From: an uncultured Gammaproteobacteria bacterium
GTDB taxonomy: Bacteria > Pseudomonadota > Gammaproteobacteria > HK1
Assembly (NCBI GenBank): GCA_958295465.1
Contig: OY282353.1
Location: 682,001 to 746,000 of the forward strand
Direction of reading: 5' to 3'
DNA length: 64,000 bases
Under the pieces are notes generated by a model, which was given only the letters and a program-made list of their open reading frames with translations, did no database searches and was not told where the DNA came from. A program made the translations under genes and the position numbers. Of the stretch, positions 27,068 through 36,113 are shown in pieces (position 1 is the first letter of the stretch; every line of letters begins with the position of its first letter).

Positions 27068-28060
27068 ATGCTGGCCGCCGCCCTGGCCCGATGCCCCGAG
27101 GCGGTGTGCCGGCGCTACCTCCCCCACGGGCGCCGCCAGGGCCGCTACTGGGTCGCCGGCGACCTCCACGGCGCCCGCGGGCGCTCCCTCTACGTGCGCC
27201 TCCGCCCCCCGGGACCGCCCGGCAAGTGGACCGATGCCGCCACCGGCGAGCACGGCGACCTCCTCGACCTCATCGGCCACCGCATCGGCGCCTCGACGCT
27301 CGGCCCCGCCCTCGACGAGGCCCGCGCCTTCCTCGCCCTGCCGGTGGGGGTACGGAAGGACCCGGAGGCCGCCAGGGCGGACCCGCCCGCGTCCTGGGAC
27401 GGCGCCGCCGCGGCCCGGCGCCTGTGGAGACGCTGCCGGCCCCTCGAAGGCACCTGCGCCGACGCCTACCTCCGCGCCCGGGGACTGGGGGACTGCCGCT
27501 TGCCGGCGCTGCGCTTCCATCCCGCGCTCGCCTACCGCGACGCCGCGGGCTGGCGCCGCTTCCCCGCCCTCGTCGCCGCCGTCTCCGGTCCGGGCGGCGC
27601 CCTCGAAGGCGTGCAGCGCACCTGGCTCCATCCCGAGCGTCCCGCCAAGGCCCCGGTCGCCCAGCCCCGCAAGGCCCTGGGGCGCGTCCACGGCCACGCC
27701 GTGCGCTTCGGGGCGCCCGGGGGAACCAGCACCACCCTCCTCGTCGGCGAGGGCATCGAGACCGTGCTCTCGCTCCTCGCCGCCGTCCCCGCGCTGCCCG
27801 GCGCCGCCGCGCTGTCGGCCGGCAGCCTCGCCGCCTTCGTCCCGCCCCCCGGCGCCGCCCGCCTCCTCATCGCCGCCGACCGCGACGCCGCGGGCCGGCG
27901 CGCCGCGGCCGGGCTCGAAGCCCGGGCGATGGCGCAGGGCCTCGCCGCCGTCGTCCTCGTGCCTGCGCACGGCGACTTCAACGACGACCTCGCCGCCCTC
28001 GGGCCGCGGGCGCTGGCCGCGCGGCTCGCCCCGCTCCTCGGCCCCAGCATCGGACCGTGA
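27068..28060 (+). CDS. Toprim-domain primase-like protein (DUF7146-type)
   Basis: A 330-aa protein. It opens with EAVCRRYLPHGRRQGRYWVAGDLHGARGRSLYVRL and KWTDAATGEHGDLLDLI (the DUF7146/primase-like N-terminal domain). The Toprim domain carries LLVGEGIETVLSL (catalytic Glu, near 225) and LLIAADRDAAGRRAA (DxD, near 268). Likely a plasmid-type primase/helicase accessory. ATG 27068 fits the family start; GTG 27050, three nt after the radC stop, is an alternative. From about 27558 on it is repeated in inverted orientation at 53565-54072. Confidence 0.8.
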   Translation: MLAAALARCPEAVCRRYLPHGRRQGRYWVAGDLHGARGRSLYVRLRPPGPPGKWTDAATGEHGDLLDLIGHRIGASTLGPALDEARAFLALPVGVRKDPEAARADPPASWDGAAAARRLWRRCRPLEGTCADAYLRARGLGDCRLPALRFHPALAYRDAAGWRRFPALVAAVSGPGGALEGVQRTWLHPERPAKAPVAQPRKALGRVHGHAVRFGAPGGTSTTLLVGEGIETVLSLLAAVPALPGAAALSAGSLAAFVPPPGAARLLIAADRDAAGRRAAAGLEARAMAQGLAAVVLVPAHGDFNDDLAALGPRALAARLAPLLGPSIGP

Positions 28061-28112
28061 GCGGCGCCGTCCCGCGCGCGCAACGGGACGCGGCAAGTGC
28101 CATACTCGGCCC

Positions 28113-28178
28113 ATGCGCTTCTTCAACACCGCAGGACCGGTACGCCCGGACGACCACTACGCCATCCCGCCGCTGGAC
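28113..28178 (+). pseudogene. First 22 codons of the AAA/nuclease-like ATPase gene, cut by an IS end
   Basis: The codons for MRFFNTAGPVRPDDHYAIPP-LD match, with one substitution, the N-terminus of the intact ATPase at 53512 (minus strand). That gene likewise lies directly after a Toprim gene. Homology stops at 28178, where an IS21-like end begins with TGCTTATTCCGG. The intact core module therefore originally ended with this ATPase gene. Confidence 0.85.
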
Positions 28179-28265
28179 TGCTTATTCCGGTCCAAAGTGG
28201 TCAGCGATTCCGGTGGGAGCGTGACCACTTTTGCGGAATGCACCGGAATGGTGCAAGGGGTCTGA
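28179..28265. mobile_element. IS21-family-like terminal fragment
   Basis: TGCTTATTCCGGTCCAAAGT then GGTCAGCGATTCCGG and TGACCACTTTTGCGG: multiple ATTCCGG and TGGTCA/TGACCA words are typical of IS21-family ends. No istA/istB remains. It disrupts the ATPase gene. Family assignment is from memory of the end sequence only. Confidence 0.5.
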
Positions 28266-28336
28266 CCCCTGGAGTTGAGCGACGCGGGACAACCGCTCGC
28301 CGTAGGACCCTTCGAGGCTTTGAAGGAGGGTCCGGC

Positions 28337-28386
28337 GATGGCCGCCTGACTCAAGCAAATCACCCTCCGGGATTCCCGGGGCGGTT
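28337..28386 (+). mobile_element. 50-bp right-end remnant of the split IS3-family element type
   Basis: GATGGCCGCCTGACTCAAGC continuing to CGGGGCGGTTCA matches 47997-48046, the right end of the IS3 element, with three or so differences (CTCCGGGATTCCCGG in place of CTCCGGGAAACCCGG). It is a third trace of the same IS type, directly abutting another IS3 fragment. Confidence 0.75.
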
Positions 28387-28392
28387 CAGTCT

Positions 28393-28917
28393 GGTGCGGG
28401 AGTTGTACGCGAAGATCGGGGAGCTGACGATGGAGCAGGATTTTCTTCGGCGCGGGCTGGAACGCTGAGTCGGACGGAGCGGGTGGCGATGGTAGAGCGC
28501 GGCGGGGAGTCGAGCCTTGCCCGGCAGTACGAACTGCTGTGCATCGGACGGGCGTCGCTGTACCGAGAGCCAGCGGGCGAGAGCGAGGCCGGCTTGGTGG
28601 TGATGCGGCACATCGACGAGTTCTCCATGGACTTTCCCTTCTACGGCAGCCGGCAGATGTCGCAGCACCTGCGTCTGGAAGGAGTGGTCGCCAGCCGGCA
28701 CAGGGTTCGGCGGCTGATGCGTGTGATGGGTCTGGAGGCGGTGTACCGCAGCCCGCGCACGAGCGAGCCGCATCCGGGGCACCGGGTGTACCCGTACCTG
28801 TTACGCGGCGTGGCCGTGGAGCGACAGGATCAAGTCTGTTGCGCGGACATCACCTACATCCCGGTGCACGGTGGGTTCCTGTACTTGGTGGTGGTGATGG
28901 ACTGGGCGACGTGCTTC
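28393..28917 (+). pseudogene. IS3-family OrfA 3' end and truncated OrfB
   Basis: VRELYAKIGELTMEQDFLRRGLER is the OrfA C-terminus. OrfB follows from GTG 28483: ARQYELLCIGRASLYREPAGE, FPFYGSRQMSQHLRLEG, and PRTSEPHPGHRVYPYLLRGV through ADITYIPVHGGFLYLVVVMDWAT, which includes the first catalytic Asp. The frame then runs into unrelated sequence at about 28917. The remaining DDE residues are gone. It resembles, but is not identical to, the complete IS3 copy at 41.0-42.3 kb. Confidence 0.85.
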
Positions 28918-28949
28918 ACTGAAAGGGGCACATTTCTGCTTTGCGTCGA

Positions 28950-29138
28950 CCCGATTGTTGCACAAACTCATATGCATTGGCGCGCGCAACGCCTCTGTAC
29001 AAGTAGTATTCCGCACACTGGACGGCCCAGTTCATGTTCACTCCCAGTGAGGATGAGCTACACTGGCGCGGCAGGCGTTCCACCCTGCTATCACAGCACG
29101 AACTGGCGTTTTCGATAGCTTTTTATGCTACTGGTGGG
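28950..29138 (-). repeat. MITE-like 189-bp element, copy A
   Basis: 189 bp, about 98% identical (four visible mismatches) to 45318-45506 in the opposite orientation. The ends are imperfect inverted repeats (CCCGCCAGTAGCA versus CCCGATTGTTGCA; copy A has CCCACC at its right end). Short direct repeats flank it (TCGA on the left, TTGA on the right). It encodes no transposase. It separates IS debris from the type III R-M operon. Confidence 0.7.
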
Positions 29139-29167
29139 TTGACATGTCGTCTACCGGGCGGCGACAC
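29139..29167 (+). promoter_or_regulatory. Possible promoter of the type III mod gene
   Basis: A perfect TTGACA (29139-29144) followed after 17 nt by GACACT, a weak -10. It starts at the outer edge of the MITE-like element, so insertion may have rebuilt or preserved the promoter. The start codon lies 110 bp downstream. Confidence 0.35.
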
Positions 29168-29276
29168 TCGGATTCGAGAGCCAATCGAACTCACGGAGTA
29201 CACCTTAACCAAGATTTCGAACTGTCCCACGAAACAGGATCACCTCAAGGTTCATAAATGCGTAACGAGGCATCTG

Positions 29277-31175
29277 ATGAAGCGAATTACCGCAGAAGAC
29301 CCCGATAGCCGTTCTTCCGATTTGGTGGCAGACAACATCGCGCATCTGGCTCGTCTCTTCCCGGAAGCGTTCACCGAAGGCGAGGTGAACTTCACCGTCC
29401 TGCGCGAGCTGCTTGGCGATGCCACGGACGAGACCGAGGAGAAGTACGGGCTGAACTGGCACGGCAAGCGCCGCGCCCGCCGACTGGCGCTGACACCGAG
29501 CACCGGCACGTTGCGCCCGTGCCCCGAGGAAAGCGTCGAGTGGGATTCGACGCAAAACCTAATGATCGAAGGCGACAACCTGGAGGTACTCAAGCTGCTG
29601 CAAAAGAGTTACACCAACAAGGTGAAGCTCATCTATATCGATCCGCCGTATAACACCGGCAAGGATTTCGTGTACCGGGATAACTACAAGGACGGGATAA
29701 GGAATTACCTCAAGATCACCGGGCAACTCGATGGGAACGGCGACAAGTTCTGCTCGAACACCGACGCCTCCGGACGCTATCACACCGACTGGTTGAACAT
29801 GATGTATCCGCGATTGAAGCTGGCGCGTATCCTGCTGCGGCAAGATGGATTTCTGTTCATGACGGTCGATGATGTGGAGGTACATCATCTTCGTCAAGCT
29901 GCGGACGAGATTTTTGGAGAAGATAATTTTGTAGCTAATGTCATTTGGGAAAAAAAATATACCAGATCCAACGATGCACAATTTTTTTCGGATAACCACG
30001 ATCATATCCTGATCTTCGCAAAGGATCGATCGGGTTCCGAACTGTCACTCCAACGAAGGACGACCGATCAGGAAGCGGCATACAGTAATCCCGACAACCA
30101 TGTAAAGGGGCCCTGGAAGGCTACGCCGTTGCATGCAAAGAGCGGCGGCAATACGTCGCCGTACACGTTCAGGAACGGGATGACGTGGGTGCCCCCACCA
30201 GGTACATACAGGCGTTTCTCGGATCAGACGATGGCCAGGATGGACGAAAATAATGAGATCTGGTTCGGATCCGATGGTTTGGCGACACCCTCAAGGAAGA
30301 CGTTTCTTTCCGAGGCCAAACCGGGAGTCAGCCCAGTGACAATTTGGCCTTACAAAGAAGTAGGCCATAACCATGAAGCAAACAACGAACTGAAACAGTT
30401 ATTGGCCCAAGGCGTTTTCAGCAACCCGAAACCCACGCGGTTGATCCGGAGAATGATCGAGTTGGCGGCGGACGATCCGGACGAAACCTGTATCGTATTG
30501 GATTTCTTTGCCGGCTCCGGCACAACGGGACATGCCGTGATGAAGCAGAATGCCATGGATGCCGGATCCCGTCGCTACATACTTGTTCAGCTTCCGGAAG
30601 GAGTCGATTTTGGGAATAAGGAACAAAAAACAACCGCGGCATACCTGACCAGACTTGGCAAGCCACTCAACATCGCAGAGATTACCAAAGAAAGACTCCG
30701 CAGAGCGTCCTCGCAGATCGGCCAATCCGTCGGTACGCTGGACATGGGCTTCCGCGTATTCAAGCTGGACAGCTCCAACATCAAAGCATGGGAACCGGAT
30801 CGGGCCAACATGACCCAATCCCTTCTCGATCATCTGGACCACATCAAGCCGGACCGCAACGAGGAGGATCTCTTCTACGAACTACTGCTCAAGCTTGGCT
30901 ATGACCTCTGCGCTCCCTTCGAGCGGCGGGAGATCGCCAGCAAGCGCGTGAACGCCATCGCCGGCGGCGTACTCATGACCTGCCTCGCGGAATCGATCAA
31001 AGGCCCTGAAATCGACGAATTGGCCCTCGGCATCGTCGGGTGGCGGGATGAGATGAACGCGACGGAAGACGTCACCGTGGTCTTCCGGGACAGTGCCTTC
31101 GAGGACGACGTCGCCAAGACGAACATGACCGAGATTCTGGGGCAATACGATGTCAAGGATGTACGGAGCCTGTGA
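29277..31175 (+). CDS. mod: Type III restriction-modification DNA methyltransferase (Mod)
   Basis: A 632-aa beta-class N6-adenine methyltransferase that gives the type III complex its target specificity. Motif IV DPPYNTG (122-128) precedes motif I DFFAGSGTTG (409-418), the order expected for Mod. The region between and after forms the target-recognition part. The N-terminus SDLVADNIAHLARLFPEAFTEGEVNFTVLRELLG is the usual Mod start, so ATG 29277 (GAGG upstream) is preferred to the longer frame from 29034. The stop overlaps the res start (TGATG). The central segment is visibly AT-richer than the ends and contains A8 and T7 tracts. Confidence 0.92.
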   Translation: MKRITAEDPDSRSSDLVADNIAHLARLFPEAFTEGEVNFTVLRELLGDATDETEEKYGLNWHGKRRARRLALTPSTGTLRPCPEESVEWDSTQNLMIEGDNLEVLKLLQKSYTNKVKLIYIDPPYNTGKDFVYRDNYKDGIRNYLKITGQLDGNGDKFCSNTDASGRYHTDWLNMMYPRLKLARILLRQDGFLFMTVDDVEVHHLRQAADEIFGEDNFVANVIWEKKYTRSNDAQFFSDNHDHILIFAKDRSGSELSLQRRTTDQEAAYSNPDNHVKGPWKATPLHAKSGGNTSPYTFRNGMTWVPPPGTYRRFSDQTMARMDENNEIWFGSDGLATPSRKTFLSEAKPGVSPVTIWPYKEVGHNHEANNELKQLLAQGVFSNPKPTRLIRRMIELAADDPDETCIVLDFFAGSGTTGHAVMKQNAMDAGSRRYILVQLPEGVDFGNKEQKTTAAYLTRLGKPLNIAEITKERLRRASSQIGQSVGTLDMGFRVFKLDSSNIKAWEPDRANMTQSLLDHLDHIKPDRNEEDLFYELLLKLGYDLCAPFERREIASKRVNAIAGGVLMTCLAESIKGPEIDELALGIVGWRDEMNATEDVTVVFRDSAFEDDVAKTNMTEILGQYDVKDVRSL

Positions 31176-34135
31176 TGAAATTGCGATTCGAACCGGATCT
31201 GGACTATCAACAGGACGCCATCGCGGCCGTCTGCGATTTGTTCCAGGGCCAGGAGACATGCCGCACGGAATTCACGGTATCCCATAATCTCACGGATCAG
31301 CTACCCGGATTCCAGGAAAGCGAGCTCGGTGTCGGGAACCGGCTTCAGCTACCGGACGAGGCGCTACTGGCCAACCTCAAGCAAGTGCAATTGCACAACG
31401 GCTTGTTCCCGGCAGGGTCGCTCCAATCCCGCGACTTCACGGTGGAGATGGAGACCGGTACCGGCAAGACCTACGTATATCTGCGGACGATTTTCGAACT
31501 CAACCATCGGTACGGGTTCACGAAATTCGCCATCGTGGTGCCATCGGTGGCCATCAAGGAAGGGGTCAACAAGTCGCTGGACATCATGGGACCGCACCTT
31601 CGCGCGCTGTATTCGGGCACGCCGTTCGAGCACTTCGTGTACGACTCCACGAAGCTGGGACAGGTTCGAAACTTCGCCACCAGCCCGCAATTGCAGATCA
31701 TGGTGGTGACGGTCGGCGCCATCAACAAGCGCGACGTCAACAATATCTACCAGCCGAACGAGAAGACCGGCGGCGAGAAGCCCATCGACCTGGTGCGGGC
31801 CACCAGCCCGGTGCTGATCGTGGACGAGCCGCAAAGCGTGGACGGCGGCTTGAAGGGGCAGGGACGAAAGGCGCTGGAGATGATGAACCCGCTTTGCACC
31901 CTGCGCTACTCGGCCACCCACGCTGACAAGTTCCACATGGTCTATCGGCTCAACGCGGTGGACGCATACGAACGCAAGCTGGTGAAGCAGATCGAGATAG
32001 CCGCCGGAGTGGTCGCGGACGACCACAACCGGCCCTATGTCCGCTTGGTGGCCACGCGCCGGCAGCGGGGGATCATCTGGGCCGAAGTCGAGGTGGACGT
32101 GGCGACGTCAGGCGGCGGCGTGCGGCGCCGCACTCTGAAGGTGACCGATGGCGACGAGTTGGAGCGGAAGACGCGCCGCGCGGTGTACCGGGACCATCGA
32201 ATCGGCGAGATCCGCGTCCAGCGTGGCAACGAGTATCTGGAGCTGCGACTGCCGGGAGATGAGCACTGGATGCGGCCAGGAGACATCCATGGCGGCGTGG
32301 ACCCGATCACCGTTCACCGGGAGATGATGCGCAAGACGATCCGCGAACATCTGGACAAGGAGATACGGCTTCGGCAGCAGGGTATCAAGGTGCTCACGCT
32401 CTTCTTCATCGACAAGGTGGCGCACTACCGGCGCTACGACGACGAGGGCAACCCCGTCAAGGGCGAGTATGCGCGCATCTTCGAAGACGAGTACCGGCGG
32501 GCCGCGAATCGGCCGGAGTACCGGGCGCTGTACGATGGCGTGGACGTGCAGGAGGCTGCGGAAAGCGTACACGAAGGCTATTTTTCCATCGACCGGCAGG
32601 GTGGCTGGACCGACACCGCTGAGAACAACCAGACCCACCGCGACAACGCCGAACGCGCATACCGTCTCATCATGCGCGACAAGGAGAAGCTGCTCGGCTT
32701 CGAGGAGCCCTTGCAGTTCATTTTCTCGCATTCGGCGTTGCGTGAAGGCTGGGACAATCCCAACGTGTTCCAGATCTGCGCCTTGCGGGACATATCGACG
32801 GAGCGGGAGCGTCGGCAGACCATCGGCCGGGGCTTGCGCCTTTGCGTCAACCAGACCGGCGAACGGCAGCGTGGGTTCGAGGTGAACACCTTGACCGTCA
32901 TCGCCCGCGAGAGCTACGAGGAGTTCGCCGAGAACCTGCAACGGGAAATCGAGGAGGAAACGGGTGTCCAGTTCGGTTTGGTGGAACGGCATTCGTTCGC
33001 ATCCGTCGTCGTCGAAGACCAGGACGGCCAAGCCGGACCTCTCGGCGTCGAGCAGTCGGAGCGGCTTTGGGACCATCTGATCGCGCGTGGCTACTTGGAC
33101 GGCAAGGGGCAAGCCCTGGATACGTTGCAGGAAGCGCTTGACGGAGGCGGTGTGGTCTTGCCCGACGAGTTCGAGCCGTTGCGCGAAGCCGTCACACGGG
33201 CACTTCGCAGATTCACGACCCGCATCAAGATAAAGAAGGCGGATGAACGTCGCCACGTGAAGCCCCGCGAGGCGGTGTTGGATGGCGCCGATTTCCAGGC
33301 TCTTTGGGATCGCATCAAGCACAAGACGACCTTTCGAGTCCGCTTCGACAACGAGACGATGCTCGAAGCCTGCTCGCAAGCGCTTGCCGACGCGCCGCCG
33401 ATACCGCGACCTCGCTTGATATGGCGACAGGGCGGCCTGAGCCTGGGGCGCGGGGGTGTGAAAGGCGAGGTGCGTGAATCCGACACCTCGTATCTCGGTG
33501 ACACCGGCATGGATCTGCCGGACCTGCTGACGGACCTGCAGAACCGGACGGGGCTGACCCGGCGCAGCATTTGCTGCATCCTGATCGACAGCGGGCGTCT
33601 GGACGACTTCGCCGTCAATCCCACCAAGTTCATCGAGATCGCCGCGGAAACGATCAACCGCCGCAAGCGCTCGGCCTTGGTGGAAGGCATCAAGTACCAG
33701 CGGCTCGGCGACGAACACTACTTCGCCCAGGAGCTGTTCCGAAACGAAGAACTGATCGGCTACATCAAGAACATGATGGCGGCCAGGAGATCGGTCTACG
33801 ACCATGTCGTGTACGACTCGGACAACGAGGCTGCCTTCGCGGCGTCTCTGGAGCAATTCGCCGCCGTCAAGGTCTATGCTAAGTTGCCTCGCTGGTTCCA
33901 GGTCCCGACACCGCTTGGCCCCTACAACCCCGACTGGGCCGTGCTCATCGAGGACGGCGGAGGCGAACGGTTGTACTTGGTCATCGAGACCAAGGGCAGC
34001 GCCTTCCTGGACGACCTGCGGAACGCCGAACGGGCCAAGGTGGAATGCGGCAAGGCGCACTTCGAGGCGCTGCAAGTCGGCGAGTCGCCGGCGCTCTATC
34101 GTGTCGTTCATACGGCGGACGAACTGCTCGCATAG
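31175..34135 (+). CDS. res: Type III restriction enzyme Res subunit
   Basis: A 986-aa protein with an SF2 ATPase/translocase and a C-terminal nuclease. Walker A METGTGKT is at 92-99, Walker B LIVDEPQ at 214-220 (the DEPQ form typical of type III Res), and the late helicase motif TIGRGLRLCV is present. The endonuclease motif is PDWAVLIEDGGG...YLVIETKG near residue 930 (PD-ExK). The length is normal. ATG 31175 is coupled to the mod stop; a GTG at 31172 is the alternative. With Mod it forms an apparently intact type III system. Confidence 0.92.
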   Translation: MKLRFEPDLDYQQDAIAAVCDLFQGQETCRTEFTVSHNLTDQLPGFQESELGVGNRLQLPDEALLANLKQVQLHNGLFPAGSLQSRDFTVEMETGTGKTYVYLRTIFELNHRYGFTKFAIVVPSVAIKEGVNKSLDIMGPHLRALYSGTPFEHFVYDSTKLGQVRNFATSPQLQIMVVTVGAINKRDVNNIYQPNEKTGGEKPIDLVRATSPVLIVDEPQSVDGGLKGQGRKALEMMNPLCTLRYSATHADKFHMVYRLNAVDAYERKLVKQIEIAAGVVADDHNRPYVRLVATRRQRGIIWAEVEVDVATSGGGVRRRTLKVTDGDELERKTRRAVYRDHRIGEIRVQRGNEYLELRLPGDEHWMRPGDIHGGVDPITVHREMMRKTIREHLDKEIRLRQQGIKVLTLFFIDKVAHYRRYDDEGNPVKGEYARIFEDEYRRAANRPEYRALYDGVDVQEAAESVHEGYFSIDRQGGWTDTAENNQTHRDNAERAYRLIMRDKEKLLGFEEPLQFIFSHSALREGWDNPNVFQICALRDISTERERRQTIGRGLRLCVNQTGERQRGFEVNTLTVIARESYEEFAENLQREIEEETGVQFGLVERHSFASVVVEDQDGQAGPLGVEQSERLWDHLIARGYLDGKGQALDTLQEALDGGGVVLPDEFEPLREAVTRALRRFTTRIKIKKADERRHVKPREAVLDGADFQALWDRIKHKTTFRVRFDNETMLEACSQALADAPPIPRPRLIWRQGGLSLGRGGVKGEVRESDTSYLGDTGMDLPDLLTDLQNRTGLTRRSICCILIDSGRLDDFAVNPTKFIEIAAETINRRKRSALVEGIKYQRLGDEHYFAQELFRNEELIGYIKNMMAARRSVYDHVVYDSDNEAAFAASLEQFAAVKVYAKLPRWFQVPTPLGPYNPDWAVLIEDGGGERLYLVIETKGSAFLDDLRNAERAKVECGKAHFEALQVGESPALYRVVHTADELLA

Positions 34136-34204
34136 CAGAGCTGCGGAGGACGGGAAACGAGCTCGCCATCCGCCCGCTGCGCTACCCGAACGCCGCCACG
34201 TCAA

Positions 34205-34342
34205 CTGGGGTACGTGTCGCCCTATTGGGCCGGACGCTTCCTCGACCGATGGTGCACTCGAACCATGCGCTCTCGCATCGAATCGATGAAGAAGGTTACA
34301 TGCATGATGCGCTCGTATCGTGCGCTGATCCTCAACTGGTTC
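34205..34342 (+). pseudogene. ISL3-family transposase fragment
   Basis: YWAGRFLDRWCTRTMRSRIESMKKV and MMRSYRALILNWF match the conserved region of ISL3 transposases where FLD.W....MRSRI.PMKKVA...R.H...ILNWF is typical. The fragment ends exactly where the IS66-like terminal repeat begins (34343). The other half is not seen at the right end of IS66. Confidence 0.6.
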
Positions 34343-34523
34343 GTAAGCGCCCCGGGAACGGCGCTATTGACGCGGATTGATGAGGGGGCCTTGGAGCGAG
34401 TGACGAGTGAGGGTATCGGAGTCGAGCCGGGTGGGCAGCAGGGCTTCGACCTCGGCGAGTGATTGCGCCTTGGGCAGTTCGGTGAACACGTGGCGCAGGG
34501 AGGCGTAGGGTTCGAGTGCGTTG

Positions 34524-34547
34524 GCCCCCCGCTTTCGCGGGGGCAGG
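34524..34547. repeat. REP-like palindrome inside tnpC (first)
   Basis: CCCCCGC-TTTC-GCGGGGG with GGC...CAGGC shoulders. Removing about 25 bp here would restore the IS66 reading frame across ETAKA/NALEPYA, so it is an insertion into a formerly intact gene. The word resembles REP-type repeats. Confidence 0.65.
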
Positions 34548-34928
34548 CTTTGGCGGTTTCAATCAGCGAGTAGAGCCGGGCGCTGGCGTTGGCGCCGGGC
34601 ACGGTATCGGCGAAGAGCCAGTTGCGTCTTCCGAGGCAGAACGGGCGGATGGCGTTCTCGACGGGGTTGGTGTCGATGCCGTAGCGGCCGTCGTCACAGA
34701 AGCGCACCAGCGCGTTCCATTGGTTGTCGAGGGAGCGCATGGCCTTGCCCAGGGGGCCGGAGGGCAGCACCTTGGGCAGGGTGTCGTCGAGCCAAGCGCG
34801 TAGGGCGTTGAGCACCGGGACGCTCTCGGCCTGCCGGGCGCGGTGGCGCTGGTCGGGAAGGGTGTCGCGGATGCGGCGCTCGATGGCGTAGAGGGTGCGG
34901 ATGCGGTGCAGCACGCTCAGTGCGCGGC

Positions 34929-34958
34929 GCGCCCCCGCTCGGGGGCGGGGGCAGGCTC
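34929..34958. repeat. REP-like palindrome inside tnpC (second)
   Basis: GCCCCCGC-TCG-GGGGCGGGGGC followed by AGGCTCTTCGCGGG. It sits within a stretch of about 60 bp absent from normal IS66 tnpC, between the codons for LKSLGLNP and ALxxIRTLYAIE. It shares the GCCTGCCCCCGC word with the first palindrome. Confidence 0.6.
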
Positions 34959-36113
34959 TTCGCGGGTGGGGCCGGAGGCAGCTTGCTCGGATTCAGGCCG
35001 AGGCTTTTGAGGGTATCGGTGAACCCGCGCCGGGCATGGGCCCAGCACGCCAGGTGCACCAGCCCCTGCTCGCGTACCACCGGTCCATAGCCGCTGTAGC
35101 CGTCGGTGTGTAGCGCGCCGGTGAACCCTGCAAGCAAGCGTTTGGGGACGTCGCCGGCGCGGGTGGGGTCGTAGTCGAACAGCACGATGGGCGGTTCGGG
35201 GCCGGCGCTCATCTGCGCCCAGAGTTGGGACTTCGATTGCGCGCCCTTGCCGGGTTCTTTGAGCACCTGCACGGTGGTCTCGTCCATCAGCAGGTAGGGG
35301 CGGTCGAGCAATTCATCGCGCAGCAGGTTGATGAGAGGGACCACGAGTGCGCCGGCGCGCACCATCCACGTCGCCAGCGTGGTGCGCGAGAGGTCGACCC
35401 CGAGACGCTTCAGTTGCTGGTGCTGGCGATACAGTGGCAGCGCATCGGCGTACTTCGCGGTGGCCACGTGGGCGAGCAGCCCGGGGCTGGCGAGGCTCTT
35501 GGGCAGCGGCTGCGCGGGCATCGCAGCGGTGCGCAGATGCCCCTCGCAGTGCGGGCAGCGATACTTGCCACGGACATGGCGCAGCACCCGCACCTGGGCG
35601 GGGATGATGTCGAGCTGCTCGCTCACCACCTCGCCGAAGCGTTCCAGCTCGACCCCGTGGTGCGGGCAGGTCCGCTCGTCGTGCGCCAACGGATGCTCGA
35701 TGTCGATGCGCGCCAGAGCGTCGGGCAACGGAGCGCGCTTCGGTGTGGCGCGCCGATGGGCGGCGACCTCGGTGGCCGGGGCGTTCTCGGACTCCTGCGC
35801 CGCGCTGGCCTCGGCCTCGTTGAACAGCCCGAGCTGCCCGTCGGGGAGCTTCTCCGACGAGGGCGCGAAGTGCCGGGCAAGCAGCAGGCGCACCTGCGCT
35901 TGCAGGTGCTCGATCCTCGCATCGCGCTCGGTGAGTTCGGATTCGTAGCGACGCACCAGCGCGTGCAGCGAGCCGACATCGTGGGGCAGCGCTTGCCCGA
36001 GGCTCGACGCCGGGGCAGTGACCGGGAGCGTGTTCATGAACCATAGAATAATGAACCGCGACACGTCGCGTGATCAGATGTTCTGATGGTGCGATCAGCG
36101 CACCTTATGACCG

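Larger units (their letters stand above)
34364..36037 (-). pseudogene. tnpC: IS66 TnpC transposase, interrupted by two palindromic repeats
   Basis: The N-terminal zinc-finger and DDE parts are intact in one frame from ATG 36037 (CPHHGVELERFGEVVSEQLDIIPAQVRVLRHVRGKYRCPHC, YLLMDETTVQVLKEPGKGAQSKSQLW, HTDGYSGYGPVV, LACWAHARRGF). After LKSLGLNPSK the frame is filled with Pro-rich sequence from an inserted GC palindrome and shifts. It resumes in another frame (LHRIRTLYAIERRIRD...DTNPVENAIRPFCLGRRNWLFADT) and is broken again after SLIETAKA. The C-terminus (NALEPYASLRHVFTELPKAQS) ends at TAG 34364-34366. Confidence 0.85.

Noticed and set aside
28061..28112. Small gene between Toprim and the truncated ATPase
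   Set aside because: Only a 50-bp leader, conserved in the inverted copy; no coding frame.
29034..29276. N-terminal extension of the Mod protein from 29034
   Set aside because: The extension runs out of the MITE-like element and does not resemble Mod. ATG 29277 has a ribosome site and the family N-terminus.
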